From NCBI GenBank assembly GCA_022828595.1, contig JAKGHH010000002.1, forward strand, positions 106,203,254 through 106,267,253: a stretch of 64,000 nucleotides of DNA, written 5' to 3'. The translations under genes were made by a program, and so were the position numbers. The DNA comes from Nelumbo lutea. Lineage: Eukaryota; Streptophyta; Magnoliopsida; Proteales; Nelumbonaceae. This document shows positions 55,501-64,000 of the stretch, piece by piece. Within the stretch, counting starts at the first letter, position 1. Each line of letters starts with the position of its first letter. The notes below the pieces were generated by a model. That model did no database searches. It was not told the DNA's origin and saw only the letters and a program-made list of their open reading frames with translations.

Positions 55501-57430
55501 CAAGATGAACTGACTTGAAACAATTCAAAGCTGAAGTCTCCTCTTTTCAAAACTGATGTCATTTCAAAGATATTCTTAATTATTTTACTTATAGTGAAAA
55601 AAAATGATGAAGAGGAAATTGAAGTATTCTCTGTTAAAAAATTATGAATTTATATATACAAAAATTAGAAAAATAGAAAAAATGGTGATGAAAGAGCAAA
55701 TTGAAGTCTCATCTATTAAAAAACATGATGATTAGAATGATAGAATGGTGATGAAAACACGGATCTGTTTTTCCAAGTGATGAAAGAGCAAACATCACAC
55801 TATTCGATCAAAAAAAAAAAAAAAACTCAGAATGCTTGAAGAATACAAACCTCGCATCTCTGGCGACTGAACAAAATAGTGACTAAAAAAAAGGAACTCG
55901 AAGAACACAAACTTTGAGTGAATGAAAAAAGTCTGATGACAAAACAGATGGTGGAACTAATCTTTGGCGTTTTGTTTGATTCTCCAGTGACTAGCTATGC
56001 AGGTAGACCTTCGTTGACTGGTTGCATAGATGGCCTCTGGTGACTGGCTACGGTCGACTTTCAACAGCTGAAAAAAATGCAAAAGAGGGTTAGAGTATGC
56101 TAAAAACAGAAGAGAAACATTTACGATATAGTGCATTGCGATGCACCATATCAATTCTAATAATGACCACGTTGAATGCCTCGTGACTACCATATCATGT
56201 CCTTATTGATAGCATTGAGCTTCAGTTGTAGGAAATGCTAAATTTGATATTGCTCTAAACCATGCCTTCCTAATTTCCAAGGTGCGACTTGGAGCACCGC
56301 TGTTTTTGGATAAATGATTCCAAAAAAATACTAATTTCCTGGATCACCATTTTTTTTTGACATTATGTTTATGTGGCACAATTTTCTAGAGCAACGATAA
56401 TAATTCCAAACAAACGCTTCAATTGACTCTCTTATTCATATAGGCTGGGTGGAAGCCAACACAAAATTTCGGTGCACTGGCGGCAATAGAAATGAATCAA
56501 GCACCACTAGCGGCGACTGGCGAGGGCTGCAGTGGGTTTAGCAGCTGCTGTCCTGCCATTGGATGCAAGCTTCCTCTCACCTTTCTCACGGTCACACGGC
56601 GGGGATTCTCGGATAGTATCGACTGGTTTCCGTTAGTGATGACCACCGCTTTTAAAGGTTGTAATGGTGGCAACGGTGGCTTCGTTGATGTCCCATTGTG
56701 TGCGAACGAGGTGAAGAGAGAAAGGAAAAGGGTAAAACTGAGATTTTAGCCCTTTCATCAATATTTACGATAATGATATTTTGTATAGTCAATTAGCTCC
56801 CAAAAAACTGTGAGATCCAACAACTTTATCCCATCCAAAAAAAATTAAATAAAGAAAACAACTTTATCTCATACAAATTGAAACTGCTGGAAAGTCAAGG
56901 ACATCACTCTCTCGTCTTATCCAATGGTCCAAATTAACAATTAGAATCGTTGATAAGCCAATAGAATTAGCAGGGAAATTAAAATCGTCTTAGATCGGTG
57001 GAGTTTAAGCACACAGAGAAACTCTCTCGTCTATGAGTTATTAACCGTTGCTAAAACTTATCTTGACATTTGGTAATTGCAATTAGTTTCTTTAACCTCA
57101 GTTTGAAAATACAAATTTGTAGAGTGCAAAATCTTTAAACATCTTCATACAAGAGAATTTTAATAAAGAAGTCTATTTACATTTTACAATTATGTGAAAA
57201 AGTTAAGAAATGTCTGAAACTTGAGGGAAGATTTCAGCAATAAGCAGAGAAAGCCAGGGAGACTAAAACAATTTACCCTAAAAAACATAAAAATGTTGGT
57301 GGATCCGTCTCATTCTCTATGCTTATCGCCTCATCCCATCCCATGGACATCGACAATATCTACGATACCAGAAATTGAATGCGACCGAAGCACACAGACT
57401 TCGATTAAAAGACGAACGAGGTCATCTTAG
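55501..57430. other. Intergenic region, no gene recognised
   Basis: 56490-56750 has an 85-codon open frame of low-complexity, Gly- and Cys-rich sequence without recognisable motifs; I do not support it as a gene. 57300-57430 resembles the sequence before the 60663 relic and belongs to the PGIP upstream region. Confidence 0.4.
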
Positions 57431-57469
57431 TTGACTACTAGTAGCCCACAATTTCCATTTATTTATACA
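57431..57469 (+). promoter_or_regulatory. W-box-like site and TATA box of the fifth intact PGIP gene
   Basis: TTGACTAC at 57431-57438 contains the WRKY-binding core TTGAC. TTTATTTATACAC at 57458-57469 is the likely TATA box, about 65-70 bp before the ATG. The same pair, TTGACTAC then a TATA box, precedes the broken copy at 60663. Confidence 0.6.
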
Positions 57470-57530
57470 CACACGTAGGACTCTCCTTTATGTCGTAGGA
57501 ACAGAACTCATATCGATCTCGATTAGAGAA

Positions 57531-58550
57531 ATGGATACTCCCCAGTGTGGCGCCTCTTTTCTCTCTCTTCTCTTACTCTTCCTCCTCGTCTCTTGCTCTC
57601 TGCCATCTCTTATCTCCGCTTCCTCTTTCTGCAACCCATCCGACAGAAGAGCGCTCTGGAAAATCAAGAAATCTCTAAACATCCCCCATTACTTCGACTC
57701 TTGGAATCCATGGAAACTCAGTATCGATTGCTGTAGTTGGAACCACGTTGACTGCAACACCGCCGGCCGTGTCACCCAACTCTCCTTCTACACAATCCAC
57801 GCCCCTTTCCACATCCCGGAGGCCATCGGAGACCTCCCGTACCTAAACTATCTCGTATTCAAAGACATCACCAATTTCACTGGTTCCATCCCCTACTCCA
57901 TCACCAAACTTCACGACCTCGAATTTCTAGAAATACAGAACACCAGCCTCTCGGGTCCTATCCCTGAATTTCTCGGCCAACTCAAAAATCTCAACTCTCT
58001 CTTCTTGGGTTACAACCAACTCTCCGGTCCACTCCCGGATTCTCTCGGAAATCTTAACAGGCTCGAAGTTCTTGACGTTCGGTCGAACAAACTCACCGGA
58101 AGCATCCCCGACTCATTTGGGGGATTCAACGACGACTTTGAAGACGGTTTCTTTCTCTTTCTATCTTACAATCAGCTTTCCGGCAAGGTCCCCAAATCGC
58201 TTAATATCTCAAAGGTCGACCTGTCGTATAACAAGCTCAGTGACGCGTCGGAGTGGTTGAGGGAGGATGGAGCGGCAAGATACATCGATCTATCTCACAA
58301 CCAACTGGACTTTGATCTGACAAAGGTGAGATTTCCAAGGAGCATTGAAGTTTTACATATGTCCCACAACAAGATTCACGGCAGCATTCCGGAGCAGGTG
58401 ACAGAGGTGAATGTCCAGCTTTTGGATTTGAGTTATAATCGGTTGTGTGGAAAGATTCCGGTCGGTGGGAATGTGCAGGACATGGGTGCCAAAGCCTTTG
58501 CCCATAATCGGTGTTTGTGCGGTCCACCGCTCCCAAATAAGTGCAAGTAG
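57531..58550 (+). CDS. PGIP: PGIP-like LRR protein, diverged sub-lineage
   Basis: A single-exon gene for 339 residues of the polygalacturonase-inhibiting protein family. Residues 1-30 are a signal peptide. The N-cap begins at Cys34 (CNPSDRRALWKIKKSLNIP) and has an insertion before the paired cysteines (SWNPWKLSIDCCSWNHVDC, three residues longer than the other copies). LRRs include NTSLSGPIPEFLGQLKNLNS and NQLSGPLPDSLGNLNRLEVL. One repeat is acidic and enlarged (GGFNDDFEDGFFLFLSYNQL). The C-cap is NRLCGKIPVGG with CLCGPPLPNKCK. The frame is clean. It is closest to the relics at 52117 and 60663. A secreted inhibitor of microbial pectinases is expected, and the W-box-like site upstream would fit induction by pathogens. 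Confidence 0.96.
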   Translation: MDTPQCGASFLSLLLLFLLVSCSLPSLISASSFCNPSDRRALWKIKKSLNIPHYFDSWNPWKLSIDCCSWNHVDCNTAGRVTQLSFYTIHAPFHIPEAIGDLPYLNYLVFKDITNFTGSIPYSITKLHDLEFLEIQNTSLSGPIPEFLGQLKNLNSLFLGYNQLSGPLPDSLGNLNRLEVLDVRSNKLTGSIPDSFGGFNDDFEDGFFLFLSYNQLSGKVPKSLNISKVDLSYNKLSDASEWLREDGAARYIDLSHNQLDFDLTKVRFPRSIEVLHMSHNKIHGSIPEQVTEVNVQLLDLSYNRLCGKIPVGGNVQDMGAKAFAHNRCLCGPPLPNKCK

Positions 58551-59005
58551 ATCAATCGGCATCAACTCTTGAGATTAAGATGATAATAATAATAATAATA
58601 ATAATATATTCCTGATTCAACTCGTAAGAAGTTGCTGGAACCAGCGGTACATTGTTCTTTTTTTCCACTGAATAATCTTGAGTTTTTTTTTTCTTTTTCT
58701 TGTTATTATTTGTAACTCTTTCTTTGTAATACCACGTCTTTGGTGTCGTATCATACAAAATGAACAGTGTTTTCATTACGCTAAGAATTTATCTTTTAAT
58801 TTTGGGAAAATAATTGAAATCAGACTGATTCAGTACTTGGTGTCGTATCAAACAAAATGGACCGAGTTTTGGTCCAATTTGGTCAAGTCCGGTTTAAAAT
58901 CTATTAACGAACTACCCAAATCCGTTCCAAGCCAAATCCAAGATAAAGTCCAAAATCCAAACGAACCCATTTTTACTGCAACTGACTTGATTGGACGGTT
59001 TTTTG
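58551..59005. other. 3' flank of the fifth intact PGIP gene
   Basis: Contains an (ATA)n microsatellite at 58579-58606 and T-rich runs. From 58800, words such as TTTTGGTCCAATTTGGTCAAG resemble the hAT-type repeats. No gene. Confidence 0.45.
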
Positions 59006-59490
59006 TAGGGATGCAAATGGATCAGATTGGGTTTGAATAAGGGTATTTCTAAATCTAATAAGGTAGTACATATCCAAGGTCCAATCTAATTTGAAGATTG
59101 GCTCGGATCTCACAAATAGTAATTCAAAATCTAAATCTGGTAAGAATGTTGGATTCTGATCCCATCTGATTCAAATTCTGAAAATTTTAATAAAGTATTA
59201 AAAGAAGATAAGCATAACAGTTTATATAAAGGAAAACAAAAAATATAAATAACTTTGCAACTATTTTCATCATGATATTAAAATATACACGTTTTTTTAT
59301 AAAAAAATTACAAAAACTGCAATATAAATATATTTATAAATAAATATCCAACAAAGAGCTATCTAATCCAATCAAATCCTATTATCCTATCCAACCCAAT
59401 CTAAAAATACAATAGAGGGCTATCTGGATCCGATAAAAGTAGGAGCGGATTCAAATTGGGTTGGGTCATGATATGATCCATTTGCACCCT
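59006..59490. mobile_element. hAT-like element, duplication not resolved
   Basis: The ends TAGGGATGCAAATGGATCAG and ATGATCCATTTGCACCCT are inverted repeats of the type seen in the other hAT-like elements. The 8 bp on either side do not match clearly, so borders may be off by a few bases. Confidence 0.65.
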
Positions 59491-59639
59491 TTGCTTTATG
59501 AGAGAAATGGCAAAAGAAGGTATTATCTCAATCATCAGCCCCATTATCAAAATGTCTCTTTATTTTCACTTTTCTCTTTTGTATATTGGAACTAACCTGC
59601 AATTGATCAATTGCACCAGAGGGTGGTGGATTTAAGCTG

Positions 59640-59990
59640 AGCAGAGCTTGATTTATTCATCCTAAGCATAGCCTATACTAAAATATGGTGCACTTAAGCG
59701 GGGATTAGGTTTGGATTAATCAATTAGTCTACACATATGTATGTATGCATGCAAGCAAATAATGTGTCTTTATGTACATACATGTATGTATATAATTGGG
59801 TCGAACTCAGTTTGGGATAAAGGTCAGGCTGGGTTTGAGTTACCCAAGGACTAAACTTGGCCTTTGCCCGAAAATTAAGAAAACACAAACTTTTAGACTT
59901 AGGTCTAATTCGAAAACTGAAAATCCAAACCCAACCAGTAAAAAATTATGGGTTGGATTGGCCTAAGTATGGGTTGGGCTTGTCCCAAGT
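59640..59990. repeat. Dispersed GGCCCA-rich repeat, copy 2
   Basis: Follows the order of words seen at 18470-18900 (CCTATACTAAAAT, TGGTGCACTTAAG, CCCAAGGACTAAAC, AAAATTAAGAAAACACAAAC), with more A/T substitutions. Confidence 0.55.
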
Positions 59991-60570
59991 TGAGGAAAAT
60001 GCACGTAATGTTATACTATACGCCCTATATCAAATGTATTGTATCGTATCGTTAGGGTTTCAGTACACCTATTAAAAAGTGTTTTGATAAACCCATTTAT
60101 TTTATTTATTAAATAATTTAAAATATTTATAAAAATTTGAAAAAAGTTATAAAATAAAAAAAATAAAAAACACATGAGTTAAAATTTGCAATGGTTGAAA
60201 TTCGCAAGCCCACCGTTAATTATATGGGCACTAACTAGCACATATAATCTGATCCGAAGTATAGATACGTTTATTATTTGGAAATTGGAATTTCAAAAAG
60301 AGTGGCTGAGCCAGAAATCGTCCTAATCTCTCTGTCCTCTTTTCTCCGCGTAGGAAATGCTCAAACTATCACAAAGATCTATCCCCTTTGCGTTAATATT
60401 AGAAGAAACTCCAAATTATCACAAAAATGAAAAATCTGTTAGTGGGTCCCGCTCTATGCCTATCCCATGGGCATTGTTGGCAATATCTAGGGCCTGAATT
60501 TGACTATATGACCGAAGCCACAGATTTCCAATAAGGATTAAAACAACAAGGGACGTGGATCTCATCTCCG

Positions 60571-60606
60571 TTGACTACTCAAACCTTTCTCTCATACTAT
60601 ATATAC
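60571..60606 (+). promoter_or_regulatory. Promoter elements of the broken PGIP copy
   Basis: TTGACTAC at 60571 and a TATA box (CTATATATAC, 60597-60606) precede the ATG at 60663 by about 60 bp, mirroring the gene at 57531. The promoter appears intact although the gene is not. Confidence 0.6.
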
Positions 60607-60662
60607 ATAGAGACAACAACGACTCTCCTTTTCGTCGTAAAATTTATCTCTCAACCAGAGAA

Positions 60663-61092
60663 ATGGATTCTAGTGCCTCTTTTCCTATGCTCTCTGTTCT
60701 CCTCTTCCTCCTCGTTTCCTGCGCTCTCCCATCCCTTACGCTCTCTGCTTACCCTTTCCTGGAATCCCAGTACCGATTGCTGTAACTTGAACTACGTCGG
60801 ATGCGACCCTTCAGACCGTGTCACCCAACTCCTCTTCTACAACATCCACAGTCCTTTCCAGATCCCGGAGGCCGTCGGTGACCTCCCGTACATGAACACT
60901 CTCGACTTCAATGATATCCCCAATTTCACTGGTTCCATCCCCTACTCCATCACAAAACTTCAGAACCTCGATACTCTCAGCATATGGAACACCAGCCTCT
61001 CGGGTCCTATTCCTGAATTTCTAAGCCAACTCAAAAATCTCAGGTATCTCTCTTTGGGCTACAACCAACTTTCTGGTTCAATCCCAGCTTAA
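60663..61092 (+). pseudogene. 5' half of a PGIP gene with an internal deletion
   Basis: From ATG 60663 the signal peptide reads normally (LLFLLVSCALPSLTLSA), then the frame runs into a stop at about 60785. About 75 bp that encode the first N-cap cysteine and helix in the sister gene are missing, and the join is out of frame. In the new frame, homology resumes at SWNPSTDCCNLNYVGCD and continues through LRRs such as NTSLSGPIPEFLSQLKNLRY to NQLSGSIPA, where it stops at 61092. All later LRRs and the C-cap are gone. Closest to the gene at 57531. Confidence 0.9.
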
Positions 61093-61989
61093 TGAAATTT
61101 GTTTTAGTGGAACTCATTTTCCAATCGTGATTCAGACTTTAATTTCTTGTCTAGTCCATCAGTGAGAAATGTCTTTTTTTAATACTTTTTTAAATAATTT
61201 CTTTTAATTGTGGAGAAAAAAGCTAATAAACCTGCTGAGAAAATATATATATATATATATAGAGGTAATGGCAAGTTCTTTGATTGTCAATCTATTTTAA
61301 GTGATTCAAATGTAAAACATGAAATGAAGAGGTGGAATTTCATTAAATGAAGCAGTAAAATTTTCTTGAATAACATCCTCTGGTTTCCTAACTGTACTGA
61401 AATAAAAAACCTAGAAATTATGATTAGTTCATCATTTATTAATGGCGAATTAGATCAAAACCTAATACAGTAAATCAGAAAAATAACTTTAACCTGTTCG
61501 AAGTCTACTATCCTATCTACATATGCTTCAAGAGTTTTTACTAGGTAACCTGTTCGAAGTCTACTATCCTATCTACTATCCTATCTACAAAGAATGGAAG
61601 TTTACATGCTTTAACATTCAAGAACATAGGTAAAAAGTCTTAACCTTTATGAAGATTTATCAGTTTGATCTGGGCTTCCCTCTACTCAACTGAAATCTGA
61701 AAGTCTCCACTCTTCAAACCAATACAAGATGATTTGTTTTTTCAGTGGTTGAATGGAGAATGGAGAGAGACGGTGAGGGAGAAGAGAATACTCCTATACA
61801 GTGACCTGCTGAGTGAAGAAAAGTTGATGGTGGGCGTGATTACTCCTAGACGGTGAGACCAAAGAAGCAGAGCCTGAGCGGCAGACCAGAGTTGAGAGTT
61901 GACAGTGTCCCCAAATCTCCTTTCGTTTGCCCTTTTGGTAGATTGGAGAACGCAATGGTCATTTTTGACATCTATTAATATAAACATTA
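61093..61989. other. Intergenic, with a short tandem duplication
   Basis: AACCTGTTCGAAGTCTACTA is repeated about 55 bp apart near 61493 and 61548, and CTATCCTATCTA occurs three times. An (AT)n run lies at 61243. No gene recognised. Confidence 0.5.
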
Positions 61990-62009
61990 CATAGATTTAT
62001 ATTTATATA

Positions 62010-62475
62010 ATTACACATATGCCCGGGTCGGGTCCTAATCGGTTCAGGACAGGGTGGAATTGGTAAATTCTAATCGGATCAGGCAATATCTGAATTCAAA
62101 TCCGATTAGAAAATCTAATATCTAAATTCGATTCAATATCCGACGGATATTGAAAATTAATATCTGAATTCAAATCCGATTAAATATCAAATATTCAATT
62201 CGATTCGAATTCAATTAATTAATTATTTTAAATAATTAATAAATATAAAAAAATAAATATTTTATTGATATAAAGTATATAAATATATAAATTATATAAA
62301 ATATTTTATATATTGTATATAAGAATTAAATAATCGATCAAATTTGGATATTTATCGAATCGAATTAGGCCATATCTAAATTTGACCGATTATATATTTG
62401 AATTATCCGAATTCGATTCGATTATTTCGAATATCTAATTCAAAATCGGATTTTCGAATACCATTGACACCCCTA
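62010..62475. mobile_element. hAT-like element, one clear end
   Basis: It ends CCATTGACACCCCTA, like the other hAT elements. The interior repeats GATTCGAAT, CCGATTAGAA and AATATCTGAATTCAAAT words in both orientations. The left end (GGGTCGGGTCCTAATCGG) has lost the expected terminus. Confidence 0.5.
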
Positions 62476-63177
62476 AAATTAGGAACTGGAACCAACCCAC
62501 TGGGGCAAATACTAGAACCAGAACCAATCTAATCAAGATGGTTCTGTCAGGTCCATTGGGTCGGACCCGACCCATTGAGAATAAAATGATAAAAACATAT
62601 TTATGTGGTATTGTTCACGTTTTAAAAGACATCTTAATAAAGTTAATTAAGTAAATTAAATAAACTACACTAATTAAGATAATTAAATAAATTAATCCAA
62701 TTGCTATGTAAGTTAAGAAATTGAATAAGTAAATTAGATAAATATGTAAACTAAATTAATTAAGTAAATTAAATAAACAAAGTTAATCGATTTAAATAAG
62801 TAAATTAAGCCAATTGAGCAATGGTTTAAAAGCCAACCTGAAAGCAAAACCACTTTGGCCATCAACTTTTGGGCTAAGGGTGTGATTGCCTGGTCCAAAT
62901 GGATCAACCCACAACATTTTAAAACATTAAAAAAAAATACCCGAAAACCATTCACCAGGAGTTTAATGGTTTAATCGTCTGGTTTGCTACCTAAGTCAAT
63001 GTTTTTTTATTTTTTATTTTTGGAAAAATTTGAGCTAAGTATAAAATAAAATAAAATAGTTGATTGATTCCTAGGTCAAACGGTTAAACTGCCCATGTCA
63101 ACATCAATTTTAAGACCATATAATAAAATGAATTAACTAATTGATTAAGTAAATAAAGTAATTAAATAATCAAAGAT
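62476..63177. repeat. AT-rich DNA with a GGTTTTnAAAACC-type repeat
   Basis: 62815-63115 shows CAATGGTTTAAAAGCCAACC at the left, CCTGGTCCAAATGG inside and CAATTTTAAGACCA at the right. The rest is TAAGTAAATTA-type AT-rich sequence without genes. Confidence 0.45.
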
Positions 63178-64000
63178 AATTAAGGCAAATAGGAAAATTA
63201 AACAAATAAAATAATTAAAGAAACAAGTAAATTAATGTAATTAAGTAAATTGAGTTACTAAGTTAATTAAGTAAATTAAGTGATTGTTAGTTTTCTATTA
63301 ATTAAGCCAATTAAGTTAATGTTTTAAGTAATAATTTACTCTTATTTTTTGTTAATTTAATGACTCTAATTTGATAATTAAAGTCCTTGAAGTAATTTAC
63401 TTAAAGGTTAATAAAATTTATCTTTTAATTAATTAATGGATTTTTTAATACCTAAAGTGGCCTTTTCAAACTTGAGAGGTGCATGTTTTAATTGGATTGG
63501 AAGTTGGAGTAGAATACATGGTATATTGTTTACAAGGTTCAGAAGTTAAGATCAATTGTATGGAAGTTTACCTATCAACACTAAAATAACTATTACACGG
63601 GCAAAGAAGATGAAGCAAATGGGTTATTTTTGACCCGTTTGACAATCAAATAGAAATAAAATTTCACTGAAACACCAGACCGAATTATTACTCATTCAGA
63701 TTTATTACCATTTATAACTTTTCTTGGCTCGAGACTAAGAAAGAAAAAGTATGAGAAAATTAAGCAAAGTAATTTTAGGTTAATTAAGGTAAAAAAATTT
63801 AATTAATATGTGTTATTTCATTATTATATTAGATGCTTAGATGACAATTAGATTTTTATTTTTATTTTTCATTAAAAGATAGAAAATTTATTAAATGAAG
63901 CATACATTGTTTAACAATTAAATTGAAAATGAAATAAAATGAATGTAAATTAATAAATGTGTTTACAAATTTCAAAATGATTAAATTATTAACATATGCT
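63178..64000. repeat. 823-bp duplicated segment, copy 2, cut by window end
   Basis: Equal in length and nearly identical to 48131-48953. The match is still perfect at the last base, so the duplication extends beyond the window. Confidence 0.92.

Noticed and set aside
56492..56749. 85-codon Gly/Cys-containing frame
   Set aside because: No start context, domain or homology is visible, and it is isolated from any promoter-like sequence.
8637..64000. tRNA, rRNA or CRISPR-like arrays
   Set aside because: No cloverleaf, rRNA-like segment or regular spacer array was noticed; the tandem repeats present have no unique spacers.

Overview
The window is nuclear DNA of a flowering plant. It has AT-rich non-coding sequence, plant-type LTR retrotransposons, CACTA, hAT, MULE-like and MITE elements, and intronless plant leucine-rich-repeat (LRR) genes with TATA boxes about 60-76 bp upstream of their start codons. 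I cannot fix the species from sequence alone; no bacterial-style operons, CRISPR arrays or rRNA genes are seen.

The core is a dispersed tandem cluster of polygalacturonase-inhibiting protein (PGIP) genes. Five open copies lie at 9510-10457 (+), 22670-23674 (+), 39033-40061 (-), 46326-47348 (+) and 57531-58550 (+). Three broken relics lie at 42257-42775 (3' half), 52117-52380 (3' end only) and 60663-61092 (5' half with an internal out-of-frame deletion). Intact copies share a signal peptide, an N-terminal cysteine cap (CNPxDKxALL ... TDCCxW), about ten extracellular LRRs and a C-terminal cysteine cap (NRLCGxIPxGG ... CLCGxPLPxCK). The first gene lacks one LRR and the second has two extra N-cap cysteines. 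The family would act in the apoplast by binding fungal endo-polygalacturonases. The mix of intact, shortened and broken copies indicates birth-and-death evolution. A truncated, frameshifted G-type lectin (S-domain) receptor-kinase relic lies between PGIP copies at about 49425-50511.

Between genes the window is dense in mobile elements. 1-9 kb: a solo LTR with a perfect 5-bp target duplication, a degenerate tandem array, and a CACTA element with a 3-bp duplication that carries a nested hAT element. 11-16 kb: a MITE, an unidentified pseudogene, a simple-sequence-rich tandem array, the 3' end of a gypsy-like retroelement with an antisense transposase-like ORF, and a CACTA end. 18-22 kb: two hAT elements and a MULE-like element with a 10-bp duplication, one hAT carrying a 14-bp minisatellite. 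24-28 kb: long inverted AT-rich repeats around a degenerate array, plus another hAT. 29-36 kb: a 78-bp minisatellite, a MITE, and a long LTR whose U3 is about 1.1 kb of an 18-bp minisatellite. 40-64 kb: two large local duplications (1.7 kb and at least 823 bp), three hAT elements and a diverged repeat with GGTTTTnAAAACC-like ends.

Seven non-autonomous hAT-like elements could be delimited to the base by 8-bp target-site duplications. I see no clear new biochemical system. The most interesting observations are the PGIP structural variants and their breakpoints, the minisatellites built inside transposons, and the local duplications.
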